Assembly (NCBI RefSeq): GCF_021631985.1
Contig: NZ_CP070225.1
Span: forward strand, 9,052,001-9,116,000
DNA length: 64,000 nt
Origin: Sandaracinus amylolyticus
GTDB taxonomy: Bacteria > Myxococcota_A > Polyangia > Polyangiales > Sandaracinaceae
Reading direction: 5' to 3'
The stretch's first letter is position 1. Each line of letters opens with the position of its first letter. The notes beneath the pieces were generated by a model, which searched no databases, was not told the origin of the DNA, and saw only the letters and a list, made by a program, of their open reading frames with translations. Shown here in pieces: positions 1 to 7,122 of this stretch. The translations under genes were made by a program, and so were the position numbers.

Positions 1-384
1 ACCGAAGGCGGCCTCGGCCGCGAGGGCAAGGTCGCGATGGACCTGCTCGCGAAGCGCGGCCTCACGCCGGACGTCATCGCACCGGTGAAGAAGACGCTCG
101 ATCGGATCGCGCAGATCGAGCCCGCGACCGCCGCGCCCGAGCGCAATGCGGAACAGGACGCGATCGCCGAGCGGGAGATGTGGGAGTGGTACCTGCAGTG
201 GAGCGCGATCGCGCGAATCGCCGTGAAGGAGCGGCGACTCTTGAAGCTGATGGGCTTCCTGCAGACGAGCGCAGGAGTCGTGGTGGATCCGGAGCTGGAA
301 GAAGAGGAGGACGAGGAAGACGGCGGGGAGAGTGACGAGGACGGCGGAGAGGAGGAGGAGAAGCCGGTGACGCCGGCGGCGTGA
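1..384 (+). CDS. Unknown protein with acidic C-terminal tail (5' end outside window)
   Basis: The frame is open from the first base of the window, so the gene starts upstream; 127 residues are visible. The visible part is mostly charged helix. It ends in a strongly acidic tail of Glu/Asp/Gly from about residue 100 of the visible part, followed by EEKPVTPAA. The first in-window ATG is at 37, but the 12 preceding codons are open with the same codon use, so I do not take it as the start. No family is recognised. A strong hairpin lies 24 bp past the stop and probably ends the transcript. Confidence 0.6.
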   Translation, partial: TEGGLGREGKVAMDLLAKRGLTPDVIAPVKKTLDRIAQIEPATAAPERNAEQDAIAEREMWEWYLQWSAIARIAVKERRLLKLMGFLQTSAGVVVDPELEEEEDEEDGGESDEDGGEEEEKPVTPAA

Positions 385-407
385 GAGTGAGAAGGGGAGA
401 AACGAAC

Positions 408-433
408 GAGCCCGCGGCGTCAGCCGCGGGCTC
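408..433 (+). terminator. Hairpin terminator
   Basis: Perfect 11-bp stem (408-418 GAGCCCGCGGC pairing with 423-433) and a GTCA loop, followed by GTCTTGT. It sits between the acidic-tail gene and the next ORF on the same strand. It therefore supports starting that ORF at 468 rather than at an upstream in-frame ATG (381). Confidence 0.7.
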
Positions 434-467
434 GTCTTGTAGTTGCAGTGGATGCCAGACTCTGCCG

Positions 468-929
468 ATGGGTTCGGATCGGATTGCGTCGCTCGTGGCC
501 GAGCTGAGCGCGAGGCGCGGAACGCGCGCGTGTCCGTGCTCCGATGTCGAGATCGACACCCTCGAGCGCTCGCTCGGAGCGAAGCTTCCGCGGGCGTATC
601 GCAGCCTGCTCGCGTGTGATGGCCGCGGCGGGCACCGCATCCTCGAGGGCACGGATTGGACGTACCCATCCATCGTCGAGATCCAGCGTTGGGCGCGGGC
701 GCTCGCGGAGCGTGACGGGCTCGCGCTTCCGGCTCGCACCCTGATCGTCGCGATGCACCAGGGATATCAGTTCTTCTTCGTCGACCTCGACGACGGAGAA
801 GACCCTCGTGTCTGGCACTACCTCGAGCGCCGTGGTCGAGCAGTCGAGTTCGCGCCCACGCTCACGGCGGCCGTCGAGGAGCTCGTCGAGTCGGAGCTCG
901 GGAACAGCGACGACCTTTTCGGCAGATGA
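468..929 (+). CDS. SMI1/KNR4 (SUKH-like) domain protein
   Basis: 153 residues. The pattern VEIDTLERSLGAKLPRAYRSLL followed by a short GxGG turn, and later WHYLERR near the C-terminus, is that of the SMI1/KNR4/SUKH fold ('I..lE..lG..LP..Y..ll...nG'). In bacteria this family is often a toxin immunity or regulatory protein. No toxin gene is adjacent here, so a role is not assigned. The ORF is open further upstream (to 381), but that part is occupied by a terminator hairpin, so ATG 468 is chosen. The next gene is convergent, with 3 bp between stops. Confidence 0.65.
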   Translation: MGSDRIASLVAELSARRGTRACPCSDVEIDTLERSLGAKLPRAYRSLLACDGRGGHRILEGTDWTYPSIVEIQRWARALAERDGLALPARTLIVAMHQGYQFFFVDLDDGEDPRVWHYLERRGRAVEFAPTLTAAVEELVESELGNSDDLFGR

Positions 930-932
930 GCC

Positions 933-1301
933 TCAGCCCTCGGGAATCCGATACACCGCGACCACTCGCTCCCGCGTCGCGTCCACCGCGACCACTGCGG
1001 TGCCGGTCATTCGCGCGGGGAACATCACCGACCAGACTCGCGTCGTGCGCGTCACGTCGGCTTCGGTGCCGCGCAGGTGCTCCCATCCGTGCTCGCGCGC
1101 TTCGCGCGCCAGCTCCGCGCCGGTCGTGAGCGTCGCGCGTGGTGTCGCGCTTCGATCCGCGCCCGGGAGCGCGCTCAGGTGTGACTGCCACGCGCTTCTC
1201 GCGAGCTCGATCGCGCGTGCTTCGGTGACTGGCACGTTCGGTTGGGCGCTCGCGATCGCGCAGCAGAAGAGGGTCGCGAGGATGAGCATCGCGCGGGTCA
1301 T
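933..1301 (-). CDS. Small secreted protein, function unknown
   Basis: 122 residues with a clear N-terminal signal peptide (MTRAMLILATLFCCAIASAQ, cleavage likely after ASA). The mature part is about 100 residues with alternating charged helix and beta strands (TRVWSVMFPARMTGTAVVAVDATRERVVAVYRIPEG), reminiscent of a small PepSY-like or lipid-binding fold, but no family is recognised. AGGAG lies upstream of the ATG and overlaps the stop of the preceding gene, which ends 8 bp before, so the two are probably one operon. Confidence 0.6.
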   Translation of the reverse strand: MTRAMLILATLFCCAIASAQPNVPVTEARAIELARSAWQSHLSALPGADRSATPRATLTTGAELAREAREHGWEHLRGTEADVTRTTRVWSVMFPARMTGTAVVAVDATRERVVAVYRIPEG

Positions 1302-1309
1302 GTCCTTCT

Positions 1310-2026
1310 TCACTCCTGCGTGAACACCAGTGAGAGCAGGCTGATGATCGCGACGATCACCAGGATCGCGATCACCGTGTAACAGCCGCGCTGGGCGTTG
1401 CGCTCGTCGCGCAGCTGCTTGCGCGCCTTCACGTCGGCGACCTCGTCGCGGCGGGCTCGGTCCATCGACGTCGCGCTCGGGCCGTCGCGGTAGGCGCTGC
1501 GGGTTCGCGCGTCGCGATCCGCGGCCTCGAACGCCTGGGGTGCTCGCCGCGCGATCGCGACCGCGAGGATGACCAGCGCGCGCACGACCTTCGGGTCCTC
1601 GAGCCAGCTCGGCTTGTCGAGCACGAGGCCTTCGGGGCGCGTGTGCAGGCCGAGCGGCTTCAGCGCGAGCATCTGCTTGCGAACCCGCGCGTCGAGCAGC
1701 GCTTTCACGACGTCGCTCGGGCCCGCCTCGACCAGGAACACGGGATCGAACTGCGGATCGTCGAGGACCAGATCGGTGCCGAGCTGCTCCTCCTCGACGT
1801 CCTTCGCGTCGCGGTCGGTCTGCGCGATCACGCCGAGGTGCAGGTCGTCGCGCACCGCCTGTCCGAGCACCACGATCTCGGTCCACGGATCACGGGTCGA
1901 TCCCGAGCCGCGATCGACGAGACGGATCTCGACGTCGAGCCCGTCGAACGTGCCGCGCGCCGCGTCGTGCTCGCGCGCTCTCACGTCCTCCAGCACGCCG
2001 GCGGCGAGCTCTCGCGCGCTCTTCAT
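1310..2026 (-). CDS. Membrane-anchored protein of unknown function
   Basis: 238 residues. Residues 1-190 are soluble, with a beta-rich core (DPWTEIVVLGQAVRDDLHLGVIAQ; LVLDDPQFDPVFLVEAG) that resembles the DUF3137-type proteins of myxobacteria. A very charged stretch follows (MDRARRDEVADVKARKQLRDER), then one C-terminal hydrophobic helix (CYTVIAILVIVAIISLLSLVF). This predicts a tail-anchored protein with the bulk in the cytoplasm. It precedes the small secreted protein in the same operon. Confidence 0.6.
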   Translation of the reverse strand: MKSARELAAGVLEDVRAREHDAARGTFDGLDVEIRLVDRGSGSTRDPWTEIVVLGQAVRDDLHLGVIAQTDRDAKDVEEEQLGTDLVLDDPQFDPVFLVEAGPSDVVKALLDARVRKQMLALKPLGLHTRPEGLVLDKPSWLEDPKVVRALVILAVAIARRAPQAFEAADRDARTRSAYRDGPSATSMDRARRDEVADVKARKQLRDERNAQRGCYTVIAILVIVAIISLLSLVFTQE

Positions 2027-2033
2027 CCCGCGC

Positions 2034-2351
2034 TCAGGTGCGCGCTCGCGCGCGAAGTCGAGGAAGCACGCTCCTCACGCTGCCCCATACCGCGAGCACC
2101 AGGACGCGATCGGGCTCGACCGTGAAGTACACGTGCCGTCGTGTTCGGGGCAGGAGATAGCGTCGCACGACGAGGGTACGCCCGATCCGCGGGAACTCTG
2201 GCAGCGTGGTCGCGTTCTCACCGAGGTATGCGAGCGCCGCATCGAGCTCGTCGACGACCAGCCCACGCGCGTCGGGGCGGTTCTCGTCCCACCAGCTCGC
2301 GGCGTCCTCGACGTCCCGCAGTGCGTCGGCCGAGAGGACGACGTCGCGCAT
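2034..2351 (-). CDS. ParE/RelE-family toxin
   Basis: 105 residues, normal for the family. It has the ParE/RelE pattern: N-terminal helix with AASWWDENRPDA, then a C-terminal strand block RRYLLPRTRRHVYFTVEPDRVLVLAVWGSVR with conserved Arg/Tyr and 'vlavwh'-like strand. Such proteins are gyrase inhibitors (ParE) or ribosome-dependent mRNases (RelE); the sequence fits ParE slightly better. The ATG overlaps the stop of the upstream 71-residue gene (ATGA), the usual antitoxin-first coupling. Known for the family: the cognate antitoxin neutralises it and represses the operon. Confidence 0.8.
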   Translation of the reverse strand: MRDVVLSADALRDVEDAASWWDENRPDARGLVVDELDAALAYLGENATTLPEFPRIGRTLVVRRYLLPRTRRHVYFTVEPDRVLVLAVWGSVRSVLPRLRARART

Positions 2352-2566
2352 CAGCGGCGGCGCAGCCGGGCGATCGCGTCCGCCGCGGTGACCACCTCGC
2401 CACGCGCGGCAGCTTCGGCGCGCGCGAGCAGCTCTGCATCGAGCTCGGGAGACCACTCGTCGTCGTTCTCGACGATCTCGAGCTCGATCTCCGATCCGTC
2501 GGGCAGGTCGGTCGGCTCGTCCACGAGGAGCCGTCCTCGACTGACCCGGCCGCGCACCCGCTGCAT
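2351..2566 (-). CDS. Antitoxin partner of the ParE/RelE toxin
   Basis: 71 residues: an N-terminal beta segment (VRGRVSRGRLLVDEPTDLPDGSEIELEIV) followed by an acidic helix (SPELDAELLARAEAAARGEVVTAADAIARL). The beta part looks like the 'G.l.vdePt.LPeGt.Vel.v' antitoxins that accompany RelE/ParE toxins; the C-terminal helix would wrap the toxin. Overlaps the toxin start by 4 bp. Confidence 0.75.
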   Translation of the reverse strand: MQRVRGRVSRGRLLVDEPTDLPDGSEIELEIVENDDEWSPELDAELLARAEAAARGEVVTAADAIARLRRR

Positions 2567-2622
2567 CCTGAGAGCTTAGAGCCCGCTCCGGTGGAAGTCG
2601 ATCGCGTGCCATGCTCCGCGGC

Positions 2623-2958
2623 ATGTTGATCGTCCACGTCCACGTCCGTGTGAAGCCCGAGCACCTCGACGCGTTCGTCGCGGAGACCGAAGAGAACGCG
2701 CGCGCGTCGCTGCAGGAGCCGGGGATCCTGCGCTTCGATCTGATCCGCGAGGCCGGCGGCGACGGCGATCGCTTCGTGCTCGTCGAGGTCTATCGGAGCG
2801 AGGACGACCCCGCGAAGCACAAGCAGACCGCGCACTACGCGAAGTGGCGCGATGCGGTGGAGCCGATGATGGCCGAGCCGCGCCGCAGCGTGAAATACGG
2901 CGAGGTGTTCCCGCGCGAGCAGACGGCGTGGGCGACCAGCGGGTACACGAGGTCGTGA
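2623..2958 (+). CDS. Antibiotic-biosynthesis-monooxygenase-fold protein (LsrG-like)
   Basis: 111 residues. The dimeric alpha/beta barrel ABM pattern is complete: [21 protein letters not shown], then [39 protein letters not shown]. The family includes quinol monooxygenases and the LsrG autoinducer-2 isomerase; the substrate here is unknown. ATG 2623 is chosen over 2611 because family members start directly with the first strand. The stop overlaps the start of the following dehydrogenase (TGATG), so the two are coupled and may act on the same small molecule. Confidence 0.75.
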   Translation: MLIVHVHVRVKPEHLDAFVAETEENARASLQEPGILRFDLIREAGGDGDRFVLVEVYRSEDDPAKHKQTAHYAKWRDAVEPMMAEPRRSVKYGEVFPREQTAWATSGYTRS

Positions 2959-4118
2959 TGTTCGAGCTCGCGACCGCGGGGCGCATCGTGTTCGGCGACG
3001 GCGCGATCGCGAAGCTGCCGTCGATCGTGGCGTCGCTCGCGGGCGGCGAGGCGCGCTGTCTGTTCGTGACCGGCTCGCGCGGCGAGCGCTTCGCCCACGT
3101 GCGGCAAGCGCTCGAGGGCGCGGGGATCACGACGGCGTCGCTCGCGGTGTCGGGCGAGCCGACGACCGATCTCGCGCGCGAGGGGACGGCGCTGGCCCGT
3201 CGCGAGCGGTGCTCGATCGTGGTCGCGATCGGCGGCGGGAGCGTGCTCGACGCGGGCAAGGCGATCGCGGCGCTGGTGACGAACGAGGGCGATCCGCTCG
3301 ACTACCTCGAGGTGATCGGGCGCGGGCTGCCGCTGGCGCGCGCGCCGCTTCCCTTCGTCGCGGCGCCGACCACCGCGGGCACCGGTTCCGAGGTGACGAA
3401 GAATGCGGTGCTCGCCGATCCCACCCAGCGCGTGAAGGTGAGCCTGCGCAGCGATGCGATGCTGCCGCGGGTCGCGCTGGTGGATCCCGAGCTGACGTGG
3501 AGCGTGCCGCCCGCGGTGACCGCGAGCACCGGGCTCGACGCGATCACCCAGTGCCTCGAGCCCTTCGTGTCGTCGATGGCGAGCCCGCTCACGGATCCGT
3601 TCTGTCGCGATGGGATGCGGCTCGGCGCGGGCGCGCTGCGTCGCGCCTATGAAAAGGGCGACGATCGCGAGGCGCGCCGCGACATGGCGCTCTGCAGCGT
3701 GTTCGGCGGGATCGCGCTGGCGAACGCGAAGCTCGGCGCGGTGCACGGGTTCGCGGCGCCGATCGGCGGGAGCTTCGAGAGCCCGCACGGCGCGGTGTGC
3801 GCGCGTCTCTTGCCGCTGGTGGTCGAGACGAACGTGGCCGCGCTGCGGGCGCGGGCGCCCCAGAGCCCGTCGCTCGCGCGCTACGAGGAGGCGGCGCGCA
3901 TCGTGTGCGGGCGCGCCGACGCGAACATCGAGGATCTGATCGTGTGGGGCCACGACATCGCGCGCGACCTCGCGATCCCGGCGCTCTCGACCTACGGGAT
4001 GCGCGCGAGCGACGTGGAGACGATCGCCGACAAGGCGGCGAAGGCGAGCAGCACGAAGGGGAACCCGATCGTGCTCGAGCGCAGCGAGCTGATCGCGATC
4101 CTCGAGCGCGCGTTGTGA
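2958..4118 (+). CDS. Iron-containing (group III) alcohol dehydrogenase
   Basis: 386 residues, normal length. Shows the NAD(P)-binding GGGSVLDAGKAIA, the PTTAGTGSEVTKNAV signature, and the C-terminal metal-site segment with AVHGFAAPIGG and SPHGAVCA. The helix that normally carries Asp and His of the metal site reads GLDAITQCLE: the Asp is kept, but Gln stands where many members have His. This occurs in a recognised subset of the family, so it need not mean loss of activity. Likely oxidises or reduces an alcohol/aldehyde with NAD(P). Starts inside the stop codon of the ABM-fold gene. Confidence 0.85.
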   Translation: MFELATAGRIVFGDGAIAKLPSIVASLAGGEARCLFVTGSRGERFAHVRQALEGAGITTASLAVSGEPTTDLAREGTALARRERCSIVVAIGGGSVLDAGKAIAALVTNEGDPLDYLEVIGRGLPLARAPLPFVAAPTTAGTGSEVTKNAVLADPTQRVKVSLRSDAMLPRVALVDPELTWSVPPAVTASTGLDAITQCLEPFVSSMASPLTDPFCRDGMRLGAGALRRAYEKGDDREARRDMALCSVFGGIALANAKLGAVHGFAAPIGGSFESPHGAVCARLLPLVVETNVAALRARAPQSPSLARYEEAARIVCGRADANIEDLIVWGHDIARDLAIPALSTYGMRASDVETIADKAAKASSTKGNPIVLERSELIAILERAL

Positions 4119-4138
4119 CGTTCCCTGCGAGCGACCGT

Positions 4139-4189
4139 GTCGACACCGAGTCGACACACCGGAGTCGACAGTGTCGACTCCTGGTCGAC
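4139..4189. repeat. Cluster of five GTCGAC sites with a 21-bp palindrome
   Basis: GTCGAC occurs at 4139, 4150, 4164, 4173 and 4184. Positions 4161-4181 form a perfect inverted repeat (GGAGTCGACA, one G, then its complement). It lies in the 73-bp gap between two convergent genes, so it may be a bidirectional terminator or a protein-binding site. Confidence 0.6.
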
Positions 4190-4191
4190 AG

Positions 4192-6381
4192 TCACGGGGC
4201 CTCGACGAGCACCCGGAGGCGGTACGCGCCCGGCGTCGTCTGGTCGCCCTCGACCGCGAGGAAGTGCTCGCCTGCCGGGAGCACGCGCTCGAACGCGGCG
4301 GTGGTGCCGTTGCGGCAGAGGAGCTCGGGGCCCGCGCATCCGCCGGTGTGCAGCGACACCGAGACCAGGCCCGGGACCAGGCTCTCCGCGAACACCAGGA
4401 CGCGCCGCTCGGTGGCGAGCGAGAGCCGGTAGAACGCGTCGGGACGACCGAAGCTCGCGCAGGTGCCGGCGCGCAGATCGTCGCCCGCACCCTCGAACGT
4501 CGCGTCGATGCGCGCGCCCGCCGACACGTCGATCGCGGCCTCGCAGTGATCGCCGGGGGCCGACTCGCTCGGCGCGCTGGTCTCGACGTCGATGGTGAGA
4601 TCGCCGCTGGTCGCCGCAGTCGTGACCACCAGCGCGTAGGTGCCCGCGGCGAGCGCCCGGGTGGTCAGCGGCTGGGCGCGGCACGCGAGCTCGCTCCACA
4701 TCTCGTCGCACTCGGTGCGCAGCGCGACGTACGAGGCGTGCCCGGTGGTCGTCGTCGCGGTCACCGTCACGTCGCGCTCCTGGGCGAGCGTCAGCCGCAG
4801 CACCGCGTCGCGCTCGGCGCCGCTCGCGCCGCCGCACGAGGTGCCGCCGTCCTGCAGCAGCGAAGCGACCGGGATCACCACGCGCCCGTCGACCGGCACG
4901 TCGATCGCGCTGCCGCACGCGTCGCCCGGCGCGGGCGTGGCCGCGGGGGTGATCTGCGCGGTCAATTGATAGGTGACCACGGTGGGATCCGCGGGCTCGA
5001 CCACGACGAAGTAGGTGCCCGCGGCCAGGCCGCGGCGCCGGACGATCGGCGCGCCATCGACCACACACGCGAGCGAGTCGGTGACCGCGTCGCAGCCCTC
5101 GACGAGCGAGACGTAGAGGCTGCTGCCGCCCGCGGTGGCGTGGATCGCGACGTCGCTCGGCGCGTCGAGCTGCAGGCGATACACCGCGTCCGCGACCAGG
5201 CCTCCGTCCTCGCGACACGCGGGCACGACGTCGTCGCGCACCTCGTCGAAGCGGCCGCTCACCGTGACGCCGCTCTGCAGGCGATCGGTGGTCGCGCCGC
5301 AGGTCTCGTTCTGCGGCGGGACGCTCGGCGGCTCGACGTCGACGATCAGGGTGAACGGCGCGGGGAGCGGCGTGCGCACGATGATCGCGTAGTCGCCGGG
5401 GGCGACGTTGCGCGCGAGGAACGAGGGGCCGACGCGCGTGCTGCAGCGCAGATCGGGGCCGCTGATGCACTCGTCGAGCGGGCGGAGCGCGACCGAGATC
5501 GTCGCGTTCCCCGAGCGCGCCTCGACGTGGAGATCGGCGTGCTCGGCGAGCTGGATCCGATAGACGGCGTCGCCGCCGCCCGCGGGCGCGCACGTGAGAT
5601 CGATGTCGGCGTCGAGGCCGCGCGTGGTGCCCGACACCGTCACGTCGCCGGGCGGCAGGGGCTCGGCGCTCGCGCAGTCGTCGTTGGTGGGCACGCAGTC
5701 GTCGTCCTCGAAGTCGAGGGCGCCGTCGCAGTCGTCGTCGCGGCGGTTCGTGCAGAGCTCGCCGACGCCGGGATAGGTCTCGGCGCCGGTGCGCGGATCG
5801 TCGTCGCAGTCGTCGCCGCCGCAGCGCACGTCGGGGTGCCCGTCGAGGTCGAGATCGCGCGGATCGTGGGCGCATCCGACGCCGACCTCGCACGAGTCGA
5901 TGGTGCACGCGTCGTCGTCGTCGCACGCGGGCTCCTCGCCCGCGACGCAGCCGAGCGATGCGCTGCACGTCTCGTCGCCGTTGCAGGGCTCGCCGTCGTC
6001 GCACTGCGCGTGATCGGGCATCGCGGCGCAGGCCCGCGCGCTCTCCACGCAGCCGGGCACGACGCACGAGGGCGCGTCCTCGGGCACCACGTCGGTGCAG
6101 GGATCGTCGCCCGCCGCGCAGGTGCCTTCGACGCAGCGCTCGGCGCCGTTGCAGAAGCACGCGTCGCTGCAGTCGTCGTCGGTCTCGCAGGACTCGCCGA
6201 TCCTCGAGCTCTCGGGATCGCAGACGACCGCGGCGTCGTCGGGCGGCGGGCCGGCGTCGGTCGCGGGCTGCGCGTCGATCTGCGCGTCGCGCCAGCCATC
6301 GTCGGGCGTATCCATCGGGACGGTGCACGCGGTGCCGAGGACGACGAGCGCGCAGGCGAGGCGAGCGAGAGCGGGACGCAT
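4192..6381 (-). CDS. Large lipoprotein with Cys-rich/MopE-type region and beta-sandwich repeats
   Basis: 729 residues. Lipobox LGTAC puts the lipidated Cys at residue 19. Residues 20-55 are an Asp/Ala/Pro linker. About 55-215 is Cys-rich (CETDDDC, CNGAERC, CDDGEPCNGDETC) and ends in the putative Ca-binding motif GGDDCDDD...CTNRRDDDCDGALDFEDDDC seen in MopE-like proteins. Residues 215-729 hold five related domains of about 100 residues, each starting with a Cys and ...VTVSG.. and containing DAVYRL.L, then a hydrophobic LAAGTYALVV.T strand, similar to bacterial pre-peptidase C-terminal domains. Likely an outer-membrane surface protein; ligand unknown. Convergent with the alcohol dehydrogenase. 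Confidence 0.8.
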   Translation of the reverse strand: MRPALARLACALVVLGTACTVPMDTPDDGWRDAQIDAQPATDAGPPPDDAAVVCDPESSRIGESCETDDDCSDACFCNGAERCVEGTCAAGDDPCTDVVPEDAPSCVVPGCVESARACAAMPDHAQCDDGEPCNGDETCSASLGCVAGEEPACDDDDACTIDSCEVGVGCAHDPRDLDLDGHPDVRCGGDDCDDDPRTGAETYPGVGELCTNRRDDDCDGALDFEDDDCVPTNDDCASAEPLPPGDVTVSGTTRGLDADIDLTCAPAGGGDAVYRIQLAEHADLHVEARSGNATISVALRPLDECISGPDLRCSTRVGPSFLARNVAPGDYAIIVRTPLPAPFTLIVDVEPPSVPPQNETCGATTDRLQSGVTVSGRFDEVRDDVVPACREDGGLVADAVYRLQLDAPSDVAIHATAGGSSLYVSLVEGCDAVTDSLACVVDGAPIVRRRGLAAGTYFVVVEPADPTVVTYQLTAQITPAATPAPGDACGSAIDVPVDGRVVIPVASLLQDGGTSCGGASGAERDAVLRLTLAQERDVTVTATTTTGHASYVALRTECDEMWSELACRAQPLTTRALAAGTYALVVTTAATSGDLTIDVETSAPSESAPGDHCEAAIDVSAGARIDATFEGAGDDLRAGTCASFGRPDAFYRLSLATERRVLVFAESLVPGLVSVSLHTGGCAGPELLCRNGTTAAFERVLPAGEHFLAVEGDQTTPGAYRLRVLVEAP

Positions 6382-6464
6382 CGCGCGGGCGCTCCGCAGG
6401 ATGCGTGCCGCGCATTGGCACCACGCGTGCTCTCGCTCGCCGCGCGATGGAGGCGAGAGAGCTC

Positions 6465-7094
6465 ATGCGTGCCCATTCCCACCATGTCGGACGAGCGTTC
6501 CTTTCGATCGGGTCGGTCGCGATGCTCGCGCTCGTGCTCGCTGCCTGCGGCGGCGACGACGACGGCGCGACGGAGACGGACGCGGGTGGTCGTGTCGACT
6601 CGGGGTCGATCGACTCGGGCACCACGACGCAGACCGACTCGGGCACGCAGGTCGACTCGGGCCAGGACGAAGAGGTCGACTCGGGCGAGCCCGACTCCGG
6701 CAGCGAGCCCGACGCGAGCGAGCCCGACGCCGGCGGCGACACCGACGCGGGCAGCGACGGCGGCGGCGGCGACGTGTGCGCGCCTCCGGGCATCGGCGCG
6801 CCGTGCGACGCCGAGACCGGCGAGTGCCAGACCGGTCTCCGCTGTTACAGCGGTCGCGAGGGCGACTTCTGCGCTGTCTATCTGGACGACCCCGAAGACC
6901 CCAACTACCGCAACGACTGCGGCGGCTTCACCCACGCGCGCTGCCCGGCCTCGGCGCCCTACTGCCTCCGCCCGATCGGCAGCAGCCTCGGCGCGTGCGC
7001 GACCGAGGAGGAAGCGATCTGCATCTGCGCGGTCGCGGCCGAGAAGATCCAGGCCGGTGAAGGCACCGAGGGCTGCCCCACGCCCCCCCGCTGA
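6465..7094 (+). CDS. Cys-rich lipoprotein with DSG/DAG linker
   Basis: 209 residues from ATG 6465; an in-frame ATG at 6447 would add six residues. Signal peptide with lipobox LAAC (Cys 28). Residues 29-95 are an extended linker of repeated DSG, DAG and SEPDA units. The C-terminal 110 residues form a compact domain with about 13 Cys (GAPCDAETGECQTGLRCYSG; NDCGGFTHARCPASAPYC). No enzyme family is recognised; probably surface exposed. Divergent from the preceding lipoprotein; a second lipoprotein follows 28 bp downstream. Confidence 0.75.
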   Translation: MRAHSHHVGRAFLSIGSVAMLALVLAACGGDDDGATETDAGGRVDSGSIDSGTTTQTDSGTQVDSGQDEEVDSGEPDSGSEPDASEPDAGGDTDAGSDGGGGDVCAPPGIGAPCDAETGECQTGLRCYSGREGDFCAVYLDDPEDPNYRNDCGGFTHARCPASAPYCLRPIGSSLGACATEEEAICICAVAAEKIQAGEGTEGCPTPPR

Positions 7095-7122
7095 TCGTCG
7101 AGATCGCGAGAGAGGTATCGTC

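Noticed and set aside
468..929. SMI1/KNR4 protein as immunity partner of a toxin system
   Set aside because: No toxin-like or polymorphic-toxin gene lies next to it; family membership alone does not support the claim.
4171..7122. Open frame of about 980 codons upstream of, and in frame with, the vWA lipoprotein gene
   Set aside because: It is antisense to the 729-residue lipoprotein and out of frame with the 6465 gene; its Arg/Ala/His-rich composition is that of a high-G+C shadow, and a signal peptide begins only at 7123.
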